Shown one piece after another: positions 1 through 6,664 of a stretch of DNA of 7,027 nt. Source of the DNA: Prevotellaceae bacterium UBA7028 (GTDB taxonomy: Bacteria > Bacteroidota > Bacteroidia > Bacteroidales > Bacteroidaceae); assembly GCA_002494215.1 (NCBI GenBank), contig DLBF01000044.1, forward strand, positions 1 through 7,027. Direction: 5' to 3'. The position numbers were made by a program, and so were the translations under genes. Every line of letters starts with the position of its first letter. Within the stretch, counting starts at the first letter, position 1. The notes beneath the pieces are model-generated. The model had not been told where the DNA came from and made no database searches. It saw only the letters and a list, made by a program, of their open reading frames with translations.

Positions 1-23
1 TTGCCCCCTTCGGGGGCGTTATC
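1..23. repeat. Left copy of terminal 23-bp direct repeat, GC hairpin
   Basis: These 23 bases are identical to 7005-7027, the last bases of the window, in the same orientation. The unit contains a perfect hairpin, GCCCCC (3-8), loop TTC, GGGGGC (12-17), followed by GTTATC. It could be an interspersed palindromic repeat at which an assembly contig broke, or the overlap of a circular contig. The sequence alone does not decide. Confidence 0.85.
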
Positions 24-40
24 CCTGCTGCATCTTCTCC

Positions 41-86
41 CCCCGGGCGTTGCCCGGGGCTGACATATCAATGCCCCATTCGGGGC
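41..86. repeat. Two adjacent GC-rich hairpins
   Basis: The first hairpin is CCCCGGGC (41-48), loop GTT, GCCCGGGG (52-59). The second is GCCCC (73-77), loop ATTC, GGGGC (82-86). The second resembles the hairpin at 3-17 (GCCCCxTTCGGGGC), so 1-86 looks like a cluster of related palindromes. Neither is followed by a T-run on either strand, so they are not classical terminators. The role is unknown. Non-coding repeat structure is the most economical reading. Confidence 0.6.
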
Positions 87-100
87 GTAGGGAGCCTAAC

Positions 101-185
101 GTTCAGGCGGATATGTTATCCGCATGAACTGGTGGCGGATAAAATACTCCATAACTCCTTGCCTCCTTAGAGAAATAGACTCGGC
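101..185. repeat. Palindrome-bearing intergenic repeat, copy 1
   Basis: The left part is a hairpin with 13-nt arms (101-113 and 117-129, 12 of 13 pairs, loop TGT) around the core GGCGGATA/TATCCGC. The right part (147-185) matches 6867-6905 at 36 of 39 positions without gaps, in the same orientation. The two copies differ by an 8-bp length change between the hairpin and the core. A frame open through this copy on the minus strand reads the core in a different frame from the one open through copy 2. What is conserved is therefore the nucleotide sequence, not a peptide. It lies just beyond the presumed end of the operon transcript. Confidence 0.75.
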
Positions 186-213
186 AAGAGCTTACGAAAG
201 TTGGATAATATTG

Positions 214-241
214 AAAAACCCTGCGCCAAGAAAGCGCAGGG
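214..241 (-). terminator. Rho-independent terminator of the two-gene operon
   Basis: Read on the minus strand this is CCCTGCGC, a 7-nt loop, GCGCAGGG, then TTTTT. On the plus strand the arms are 219-226 and 234-241, perfectly complementary over 8 bp, and the T-run is the complement of 214-218. It lies about 160 nt past the stop codon of the small gene, in the right orientation to end its message. It sits inside a segment partly similar to 6932-6953, so the terminator may have come with a repeat. Confidence 0.7.
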
Positions 242-276
242 CAAAACGATGAATAAAAAAATGTAATGTGCGAATA

Positions 277-317
277 GCGCTTCACAGCGCGAAATATAAT
301 ACTCACAGGTATTATAT
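277..317 (-). other. Paired hairpins in the operon 3' UTR
   Basis: There are two perfect stems side by side. One is ATATAATAC (294-302) with GTATTATAT (309-317) and a 6-nt loop. The other is GCGCT (277-281) with AGCGC (286-290) and a 4-nt loop. They lie between the small gene and the terminator at 214-241. No T-run follows either directly on the minus strand, so they are more likely to protect the transcript 3' end or be incidental than to terminate it. Confidence 0.4.
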
Positions 318-343
318 CTTTTTATATTCGGTGGGGCTGTGGA

Positions 344-369
344 GGGAGGCCGGTTTGTGTCCGCCTCCC
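344..369 (-). other. Hairpin just after the small gene
   Basis: GGGAGGC (344-350) pairs with GCCTCCC (363-369) across a 12-nt loop, about 31 nt downstream of the small gene's stop codon. No T-run follows on the minus strand. It may contribute to 3' UTR structure. A terminator role is not supported. Confidence 0.3.
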
Positions 370-399
370 CTCGTCGCCACCAAATAGTCTATAGATCAC

Positions 400-621
400 T
401 TAGTTATCCCAGAGATTGTAGCGGCGGTAGCCGAAGCCCTTTCCGCTGGTGTCCTCTTCCATGAACTCCATATCTTGGGAACGAGCATCCACTCGTTTGT
501 TCACACTCCATGTTGAAGGATTGGGATCTGTTTCGATGTTACCCTCGCCGCCGCCCAGAAGCATACGGTACGTGCGAACCTGTACTATCTCTGTCAGCGG
601 TGTTATATATTGCTTTTTCAT
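400..621 (-). CDS. Small hypothetical protein with GGG motif, 73 aa
   Basis: I do not recognise a named family or function. The protein starts MKKQYITP, has an amphipathic stretch, then MLLGGGEG at residues 20-27, and a polar, acid-rich C-terminal half ending RRYNLWDN. From general knowledge, Prevotella and relatives carry many small proteins of this shape (MKKxYxxP start, LL followed by small residues near residue 22, WD near the end), usually unannotated. There is no hydrophobic signal peptide or membrane helix. The ATG at 621 lies 32 nt after the stop of the large gene on the same strand, with no terminator between, so the two are probably co-transcribed. A GGAA lies about 6 nt before the start, a weak ribosome-binding signal. 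Cleavage after the Gly pair at 23-24, as in double-glycine leader peptides, is speculative because no C39 peptidase or exporter is in the window. The organised N and C termini and operon position support it as real. Confidence 0.65.
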   Translation of the reverse strand: MKKQYITPLTEIVQVRTYRMLLGGGEGNIETDPNPSTWSVNKRVDARSQDMEFMEEDTSGKGFGYRRYNLWDN

Positions 622-653
622 TGTTGTTCCGTTTTTCAGTTTCTACTTTACGT

Positions 654-3600
654 TTACTTCACTACTATCTTTCTGCCACCACGGACATAGATGCCGCGAG
701 ACAGTTCACTGAGCTTGCCGTTGGTGCTCACAAGACGACCGTCGAGCGTGTAGATATTGCCGCTCAGCTGTTCCTCAACACCCAGCTTGTCAACACCAGT
801 CGGGGTGAACACCTCGTCAGCATCGATGACGAATGTCGAGAGCATACGAGCTCCACCTGCAACCGACATTGGTACGGCGAATGTGGCGCGGAACGGCTTA
901 ATCTCAGCTCCGCCTTGCTCTTCTGTGGCAAGTGCGCGGAATTTGTCGTTCAGATAGCTGTAGTTCATATATGTAGTTGGGCCAGCATCTTCGGTCTGAT
1001 AGCGTCGGCCATAGACATAGGCTCCCACGAGGCCTGTTGCCACAGTCTTCTTTGCCGAAGGAGAGTTAGCTGCCTGAACATCAATACCGTTAGTTGGCTT
1101 AATGAACGACGAGAGCGAAGCACCGTTGCCACCTGCTATCACTATGTAGCCCTGTCCGGCAGTGGTAGTGTAATCTGTAAGTGACGTTTGCTCAAGATCC
1201 CATGTGATAAGCGGGATGTTCGTAGAGGTTACGTTGTTAACGTCAACCATCTGCAGTTCCTTGAAGCCTGCGGTTTTCAGCTGCTCTGTCGTTACTGCGA
1301 ATGGCAAGAACATTGTAGAGTGCTGGTTGGCTGTGAACTGGCGGTCATACTTTGCACCCATCATATTGAAACCAACCGTTGCACCGTAAGCGTTGCAGTC
1401 GCTCCAATCCGACGACTCATCGTAGAGATACAGGTAACGTCCGCTCCAATCCGTGGTGCTGCCTTCGTTGAGCGAGATGGTGTTGCGCGACTGGCGGTGG
1501 TCTACGTTATCCAATACGTTTTCGTTGTTGCTGTCCTGAACATAGGCTATGCCCTTGTTGAGTCCTATCACAGTGCGGTTAGAAGCCTTGATCATGGCAT
1601 TGGGGTTGCCACTGTCGCGGTCGAAGAACGAGAAGGCGTTGTAGGTGCTGCGGTCTTGCATGTCTATCTCACCTGCCTTGATAGCGGCGACAGAGGTGGC
1701 ATCAGTGGGCAGCTTAGTCCAGTAGTGGCCTGCGGTGTTGGCATCCTCGAGCAGGATAACGTCGGAAAGGTCATACTGAGTACTCGTTCCCTTATCGAAC
1801 GTAAGCGTGACTACGAGGTTTCCGGCAGCGGTGGGCTTGCCTGTAGCCTCTATCTTCTGCCAGCCAAAGCCCTGCTTTCCATCTGTATCGTAATGTATGA
1901 AATAAGGATCATTAAGGTCGGGACCTTGGGTGTACTTCTCGTCAACACGGCCATTCTTGTTCACGTGAGATATGCTGCTGGCTCCATAGTTCTTCGAGGT
2001 CACGGCTTCACCGTCACCAACCTTGAGACTCACCTTGGCTCCTTCGTTGCTCCATACACGGACAATAGCCTGCACGGTATAAGTCTTAGAGTTGTCAAGA
2101 CCGTAGATGGTCTGCGTGAGGTCTTGCTTTACAAACTTGCGATAGCCGGCAACCCAACCTGTTACACCATTCCAGTTTTCAACGGAAGTTTCCTCGTCGC
2201 CAATCTGCTTCGGAGTAATCACACCTCCCCATGTCGGGTCGAGCAGCACAGTCTTGTCGCTCGGCATTGCCCTGAGGTAGTCATCACCGTTGGGATGGTT
2301 TTGCACTTCCACGGTGTATTTCGATGGCTTATTAATATAAGTTATGTAGTCAGCGTTGCCTGCTTGCTCTGTTCCTGTATCGCCTGTAGCCGGTTTGCCT
2401 TCATACATCTTGCGGCCACCGCCGTAATCAAGATCATTAGTTTTATTTGAGCCACCATCACGGAAGATAACATGAGCCCATGTTTTTTCTTCATCAGATA
2501 ATGCATAGTAATAAATGTTACCATCGAACTTTTTCATTTCAGGGGCATAATCCCATGATGTTTTCTTATCGTTGTCAGTATTGTATAGGTATATCTTAAC
2601 ATTTGTCCAGTTTTCTGTATTCTTATAGAACACAACGTTTGTGCCAGCTACCGCATCTGAAATGTCAACGATGCTGTTATTATAGTCTGCGCCATTCTGT
2701 ACGGAACTGTAGATAAACGACGAGTTCGAGGAAATCACTTTGTCAGCAGTCTTGTACTTGTCTGCATTTTTTCCGAGGTCATCAGGATTGTCGTCATTGC
2801 GAGTGACGATGATACCTACTTCGCTGTTTGTAAAATGCAGGCGGTTCAGAGGCAAGGTGAGATAATAATATTCCTCACCATCTATCGTAATCGAGCGGCT
2901 GTCGCTCATCAGCGTGCCGGGATATGCTTCGGTAAGCATCACATGCGGGTCGCGCTCCAGGAAGCCTGCACGGGTGTTGTTGTAGGTCAGTGTATAATCG
3001 TCGCTCGTGCCCTTCTCGCTACGTATGAACTTGTCGTTCTCATAAATGTCCTTCCATTTATCAGTACTGCTAGTCAGCCCTAAAGCTGAAAGTTCGCTTA
3101 AAAGATCGCTGTCGATATCTGTTGTCTCGCCTCTCTGGTATTTCTGAATAAGCTGGTCGTAGGTGTCGTCCCATGCATAGATGCGCATATTCTTATAGTC
3201 TGCTTTCTTCAGGAAGATGTTAGTAGCATCCTTACCGCCCTCTTGAGCTACCGATTGAGCCGTCGTGCCATTGTTGTAGTAGTTGGCATAGTTCTCAGAG
3301 GTACTGTAGGTGAAGTCGAATTTATCGGTGCTCGTGGCGCTTTTGCCGTCCTTATCGGTGACGGTGAGTTTGCCTGGAGTAGATATGGTAAAGGGTGCGG
3401 TGCTGCTGGTTCCCGTCCTGAGTACGTTATCGCTGGCATCCTTTATGGTATATGTATACGGAGCTGTGCCGTTGGTGACGGTTATTACAGCCTTGTTGAT
3501 GAAGAAACCGCCCTTAGGAGTGAAGTCGAGATTTGAAACAACAGGTACGTTGAATGTGTAGGTGTAGTCGTGGATAGCTCCTTCACTGGTGTCTTTGGTA

Positions 3601-5879
3601 CCCTGTATGCGGATGGTCACGGTGTTGGTGCCGGAGGCAACAACAGTGCTGCCAAGCTTTACGTCGGTGCCGTCGTATGACAGGTTGCCGAAGTCGGTGT
3701 TGCTGCCAGTGGTGGATGGCGTAGAGCCTGCGCCGTAGGAGAACTTGTAGCCCGTGGCATAGCTGTTCATTGTCACCGTGAGGTTCACAGGGGTGTTCAC
3801 CGTGTAGTTGTCGTATGTGGTTGTTTCCGGCGACAGCGTTGCATCGGGAGAGATAAGTGCCTCGTTGCCCTTCTTACCGGTGATGTTACCGGTAGCTGGG
3901 TCGTTCTGGTTGGTGATTACCTTCTGTGACTGGCTTGCGCCATCAACGCCATCGGTGCGTCCCGTTGTGGGGTCCATAACGGTAGAATATGTACCTGCCG
4001 TAGGGAAGATGCTTACAGCCGTAGCTCCCGACTTGGCATAGATCCATGTCACTGGGGCCAGGTCGCCGTTGGAGTTCCATGCACCGAAAATGTTAAGGTG
4101 TGCTTTGGTGCTAAATTTATTGTTGCTGCCATTCTGATACCAGTTGTGTGCAATGTAGACCGTTGAACCGCTTTCATTTGGAAATTCCGACAGCTCCCCG
4201 CTTTTGTTACCATGATTGTGGTCGTAGGCCTGGTCATCGCCAGTAGTAACGTCGGTGAGATAGCTGGCACGCCAGTATCCGTCCTGCTTAGAGATGACGT
4301 ACATCACATGGGTGTACTTGTCGTTGGTTACGCTCCATGTTCCTTCTGAAGGATTGATGGTGATGGTATATGAACCTCCGTTCATCTTTGCCTCCCAGTT
4401 GGTGGAGCCGCTTGCTGCCATGCTACCATTGGTTGCTGCATTATTCAAGACATTGTTAGATGTTGGGCGCAGTACCTTTGACCAGTCGAGCGACAGTCCC
4501 CAGATGGTCTTCCAGACTGTGTCGTCGCCAACGGTGTAGAGGTCGCCAGAGTATTCCGTTCCACTGAATGCATTCTCTGGGGCAATGACAAATTGATGTG
4601 AAACATCTTGCTTTTCTTTGCTGGGCTTATCCCACTCATTTTCATTTTCTGCCGGGTGCGAAGCTGGTATCAAGAGCGAGTAAGTGCCGTCGCCGTTGTT
4701 CGTGAACTTCAGCACCTTGTTCACGGCACCATTATCGCCCCAGCTATGAACGTTCCACGCAACGTCGTCGTAGGCGCGTCCGAAGGAGTTGAGGTTGCCC
4801 ACGAGGTAGTAGCTTGCCGAGGATGGGTCAACGTATGTATATGTCTGGCTGCCGATACCCTCCAGTGCTGTGCCGCCTGCATTGACAACTCCTGCCGTGA
4901 GGGTCTGTGTGCCCGTCACCGTTACGGTGTTGCCGCTGCTGACGTGGCTGCTGCTTGTGTCGGGCGTGGTGCCATCAAGGGTATAGTAGATGTCATTTCC
5001 ATTCGACGAGGTCAGCGTTACCGAGAGGTTAGCAGTGCTGTACGACTGCGAAGTGGGCGAGAAAGTCACAGTGGGGGTAGCCATGGTCACCTCTACCTTG
5101 GTCTTGCGTGTGGTGCCGTCAATCTTGTACCACACGCGATAACTTGCTGCGCCCGATACGGTAGCCACGCCACAATAGGCATCGCCAGCAGAGCTGCCTG
5201 TGGTAAGGTTTTGATATGACGAGGTAAGCGTCATTGGCGAAGATGAGGGATAAGCAGAAATCGTCTGGCTGGGTGCCACGTCGGTTTCCTTGAAGCGGAA
5301 GTCTACTCCAATACCGTATGAGGTTTTAGCTTGACGATCCCAATTGGCAAAATCCGTTGAGCTAATATCGTAGTACCATGCATCCTCGGTAGAGTCGTAG
5401 GTCATGGCATAAGTGGTGGCATCCCAACTGTTTTCAATGCCTCCTATGCAGCCGCCGATGTACACCGTTGGGCGCAGGCTGGCCTCGCTGTAGGCAGTGA
5501 CTGAGCCAGAACTATACAGGTAGTAGGGGGTGGAGGAGTCGTAGGTGAGGTCGCTCGTCTTTCCTGTATTTCCGCTTTTAGTAAACAGGAAATCGCAGTT
5601 GCTGATGCCAGTGATTGTGAACTTCTCGAACGTGATGCCGTATTTTACCTCTGTGGTTACGGTCAGGCTGCCGCTCAAGGTACCCATATTGTCTTGGGCC
5701 TCGTAAGAAACACCGTCCCAACTCGTTGAGTTACCGTCGGCATTCCAGATATGAGCCTTAATGTCTGTAGGACTTAAATTGTTACTATAGGCCACATAGA
5801 ATACTACGTCTGCCCATACTCCAATCGGCACCATCATCATTATGATGATAGCCGACAAATACGTTAATAGTCTTTTCAT
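654..5879 (-). CDS. Giant secreted multi-CBM protein with T9SS tail
   Basis: This 1741-residue exported protein probably binds starch-like glycan outside the cell. Residues 1-23 form a signal peptide (MKRLL, hydrophobic run, VWA before D24) with no lipobox Cys. Residues 25-120 resemble CBM26 (VVFY start, DFLF at 96-99, TSDL at 108-111). Residues 137-265 form a beta segment (YIGG at 140). Residues 267-350 look like a chitobiase/hexosaminidase C-terminal module (IYYTLDGTTP at 297-306). Residues 357-520 start YYLVGN, as in SusE/F-like folds. Residues 675-775 are Ig-like, and 791-850 SprB-like (NGTAPYTYTI from 803). Residues 1081-1160 are a second, clearer CBM26-like module (NVVFYKN, W1091, NDLD at 1148-1151). 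Residues 1250-1380 may be a jelly roll. From 1521 (STMFLPF) through 1662 (PFRATF) is a Prevotella-type C-terminal region. NIYTLDGR at 1708 and RGIYVRGGRKIVVK at the end match a T9SS type A sorting domain. No glycosidase or peptidase motif is evident. The ATG at 5879 follows an A-rich stretch without Shine-Dalgarno and is fixed by the signal peptide. Domain names are by eye. Confidence 0.93.
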   Translation of the reverse strand: MKRLLTYLSAIIIMMMVPIGVWADVVFYVAYSNNLSPTDIKAHIWNADGNSTSWDGVSYEAQDNMGTLSGSLTVTTEVKYGITFEKFTITGISNCDFLFTKSGNTGKTSDLTYDSSTPYYLYSSGSVTAYSEASLRPTVYIGGCIGGIENSWDATTYAMTYDSTEDAWYYDISSTDFANWDRQAKTSYGIGVDFRFKETDVAPSQTISAYPSSSPMTLTSSYQNLTTGSSAGDAYCGVATVSGAASYRVWYKIDGTTRKTKVEVTMATPTVTFSPTSQSYSTANLSVTLTSSNGNDIYYTLDGTTPDTSSSHVSSGNTVTVTGTQTLTAGVVNAGGTALEGIGSQTYTYVDPSSASYYLVGNLNSFGRAYDDVAWNVHSWGDNGAVNKVLKFTNNGDGTYSLLIPASHPAENENEWDKPSKEKQDVSHQFVIAPENAFSGTEYSGDLYTVGDDTVWKTIWGLSLDWSKVLRPTSNNVLNNAATNGSMAASGSTNWEAKMNGGSYTITINPSEGTWSVTNDKYTHVMYVISKQDGYWRASYLTDVTTGDDQAYDHNHGNKSGELSEFPNESGSTVYIAHNWYQNGSNNKFSTKAHLNIFGAWNSNGDLAPVTWIYAKSGATAVSIFPTAGTYSTVMDPTTGRTDGVDGASQSQKVITNQNDPATGNITGKKGNEALISPDATLSPETTTYDNYTVNTPVNLTVTMNSYATGYKFSYGAGSTPSTTGSNTDFGNLSYDGTDVKLGSTVVASGTNTVTIRIQGTKDTSEGAIHDYTYTFNVPVVSNLDFTPKGGFFINKAVITVTNGTAPYTYTIKDASDNVLRTGTSSTAPFTISTPGKLTVTDKDGKSATSTDKFDFTYSTSENYANYYNNGTTAQSVAQEGGKDATNIFLKKADYKNMRIYAWDDTYDQLIQKYQRGETTDIDSDLLSELSALGLTSSTDKWKDIYENDKFIRSEKGTSDDYTLTYNNTRAGFLERDPHVMLTEAYPGTLMSDSRSITIDGEEYYYLTLPLNRLHFTNSEVGIIVTRNDDNPDDLGKNADKYKTADKVISSNSSFIYSSVQNGADYNNSIVDISDAVAGTNVVFYKNTENWTNVKIYLYNTDNDKKTSWDYAPEMKKFDGNIYYYALSDEEKTWAHVIFRDGGSNKTNDLDYGGGRKMYEGKPATGDTGTEQAGNADYITYINKPSKYTVEVQNHPNGDDYLRAMPSDKTVLLDPTWGGVITPKQIGDEETSVENWNGVTGWVAGYRKFVKQDLTQTIYGLDNSKTYTVQAIVRVWSNEGAKVSLKVGDGEAVTSKNYGASSISHVNKNGRVDEKYTQGPDLNDPYFIHYDTDGKQGFGWQKIEATGKPTAAGNLVVTLTFDKGTSTQYDLSDVILLEDANTAGHYWTKLPTDATSVAAIKAGEIDMQDRSTYNAFSFFDRDSGNPNAMIKASNRTVIGLNKGIAYVQDSNNENVLDNVDHRQSRNTISLNEGSTTDWSGRYLYLYDESSDWSDCNAYGATVGFNMMGAKYDRQFTANQHSTMFLPFAVTTEQLKTAGFKELQMVDVNNVTSTNIPLITWDLEQTSLTDYTTTAGQGYIVIAGGNGASLSSFIKPTNGIDVQAANSPSAKKTVATGLVGAYVYGRRYQTEDAGPTTYMNYSYLNDKFRALATEEQGGAEIKPFRATFAVPMSVAGGARMLSTFVIDADEVFTPTGVDKLGVEEQLSGNIYTLDGRLVSTNGKLSELSRGIYVRGGRKIVVK

Positions 5880-5904
5880 TTTTCTTTGTTTATAGTTTTT
5901 GTTT

Positions 5905-5912
5905 CAATATTA
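5905..5912 (-). promoter_or_regulatory. Weak proximal -7-like box (TAATATTG)
   Basis: On the minus strand TAATATTG matches the Bacteroidota -7 consensus TAnnTTTG except at one of its six fixed positions. It lies 26 nt before the start codon and would give a leader of fewer than 20 nt. No TTTG occurs at the expected spacing upstream. It is an alternative to the stronger distal box at 6391-6398. Confidence 0.2.
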
Positions 5913-5981
5913 TTCTATGAAAAGTGGGGATTGCCAGTTATTTCGGGCTACCCTGGAGTATCTATTCCATTAGCGCGACAG

Positions 5982-6010
5982 CTCCGCAACTCCCTTTCTC
6001 CTTAGAGGAA
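5982..6010. repeat. Degenerate copy 3 of the flanking repeat core
   Basis: This stretch aligns without gaps to 147-175 with 23 of 29 matches, including the identical blocks AACTCC and CTCCTTAGAG, and has the same orientation as copies 1 and 2. It lacks the GGCGGATA hairpin found beside the other copies. It sits in the leader of the large gene, about 100 nt before the start codon. Confidence 0.5.
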
Positions 6011-6174
6011 AGCAGGGTGTGGCCCCAGCACCGCGCCCTGACAGAGACCACGGACAGGCACAACGCATTGCTGCGGCCATAGGGTTTATGGTCGCTGCTG
6101 TATATATATAATAAGGTGATGTATGGTTCTTGGTCGCCGAATGTTCAGCCAAGGAGGATTTTATCCGACTTCTA

Positions 6175-6201
6175 CCCCCCCCCGCAAGACATTTCTTGCG
6201 G
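6175..6201. repeat. C9/G9 homopolymer running into an 8-bp hairpin
   Basis: Nine consecutive C (6175-6183) overlap the left arm of a perfect hairpin: CCGCAAGA (6182-6189), loop CATT, TCTTGCGG (6194-6201). On the minus strand this is a hairpin followed directly by a G-run. Homopolymer runs of this length are prone to slippage in replication and to sequencing error. The position is about 300 nt upstream of the large gene's start codon. Confidence 0.75.
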
Positions 6202-6334
6202 CGGCCTACGGGCACACGTCGTGCTGACAATGACTCAGCCTGAGCCAACGTAGCCAAAGAAGAAGAGGTTGAAGTGCAGTTTATCGACATAAGTTCATCG
6301 CTCTTTTAGCGTTATCAGGTAGCGTTTGAGCCAA

Positions 6335-6374
6335 CGCAGAAAAGCTCTGCGCCTACTTTTTCAGCCGAAGCTGA
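6335..6374 (-). promoter_or_regulatory. Two hairpins near the predicted mRNA 5' end
   Basis: CGCAGA (6335-6340) pairs with TCTGCG (6346-6351). TCAGC (6361-6365) pairs with GCTGA (6370-6374), and in the minus-strand transcript the latter loop is UUCG, an unusually stable tetraloop. The UUCG hairpin would lie about 10 nt from the predicted start of transcription, where such structures can slow 5' decay. This role is inferred. Confidence 0.35.
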
Positions 6375-6390
6375 TGCTCCTTATCGGTTG

Positions 6391-6421
6391 CAAAAGTAAT
6401 ACTTCTCAGCGTTACAGAGAA
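6391..6421 (-). promoter_or_regulatory. Bacteroidota-type promoter, TACTTTTG -7 box
   Basis: The minus strand reads TACTTTTGC, a full match to the Bacteroidota -7 consensus TAnnTTTG (box 6391-6398). At the usual 19-nt spacing the -33 position reads TTCT (6418-6421), a poor match to TTTG. Transcription would begin near 6384 and run toward the large gene. It is the only full match to the -7 consensus that I found on the minus strand upstream of the operon. Confidence 0.5.
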
Positions 6422-6474
6422 CACCAGTAACGATATTTTAATGTTTTTTAAGATTAAACAGAAGGACTTTTTCA

Positions 6475-6652
6475 GACAGAAGGACAGAAAGACATGAGAC
6501 AGAAGGACAAAAGAACATGGAACTCACACCCTCATTATCTGACAGAAGGACAGAAAGACATGAGACAGAAGGACAAAAGAACATGGAACTTACCCCCTCA
6601 TTATCTGACAGAAGGACAGAAAGACATGAGACAGAAGGACAAAAGAACATGG
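6475..6652. repeat. 66-bp tandem repeat, 2.7 copies
   Basis: Units begin at 6475, 6541 and 6607. The third stops after 46 bp. The 46-bp block is identical in all three units, and the 20-bp remainder differs at two positions between the two full units. Each 46-bp block is two 23-bp half-units matching at 19 of 23 positions, both starting GACAGAAGGACA, so ACAGAAGGAC recurs at 6476, 6499, 6542, 6565, 6608 and 6631, with a stray copy at 6458. The plus strand is about 83% purine in the 46-bp block. Because 66 is divisible by three, both strands give periodic 22-residue open frames. I treat these as by-products, since no start signal or recognisable domain accompanies them. Confidence 0.95.
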
Positions 6653-6664
6653 CCCCCTCCCTTT

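Larger units (their letters stand above)
5880..6384 (-). promoter_or_regulatory. Long structured 5' leader of the large gene
   Basis: About 505 nt separate the start codon from the transcription start expected from the promoter-like box at 6391-6398. I see no convincing gene here. The stretch contains a UUCG-type hairpin near the predicted 5' end, a second hairpin at 6335-6351, a nine-G run with an 8-bp hairpin (6175-6201), an imperfect stem at 6073-6080/6088-6095 (7 of 8 pairs), a TA-repeat near 6101-6112 and a degenerate repeat copy at 5982-6010. Such length is compatible with post-transcriptional control, but no known riboswitch is recognised. If the message starts at the weak box near 5905 instead, this segment is simply repeat-containing intergenic DNA. 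Confidence 0.4.

Noticed and set aside
103..306. A 67-codon minus-strand frame over the left repeat and terminator
   Set aside because: It runs through the terminator hairpin and repeat copy 1, and its core is read in another frame in copy 2, so no peptide is conserved.
1188..2450. A 420-codon open frame on the plus strand, antisense to the large gene
   Set aside because: It lies wholly inside a convincing coding sequence, has no signal peptide or recognisable domain, and its product is the low-complexity type expected from the complement of a Thr/Ser/Asn-rich gene. The same applies to plus-strand frames at 510-1184, 3243-3561 and 4608-5219.
5833..5849. Perfect inverted repeat ATCATCAT/ATGATGAT in the signal-peptide region
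   Set aside because: It follows directly from the codons for the Ile-Ile-Ile-Met-Met-Met run of the signal peptide. An RNA hairpin is possible, but there is no independent reason to call it regulatory.
5970..6290. A 106-codon frame in the leader as a real upstream gene
   Set aside because: It includes repeat copy 3 and a nine-base homopolymer, has a biased Ser/Ala/Arg composition, and shows no domain or good ribosome-binding site. It is kept only as a check in the findings.
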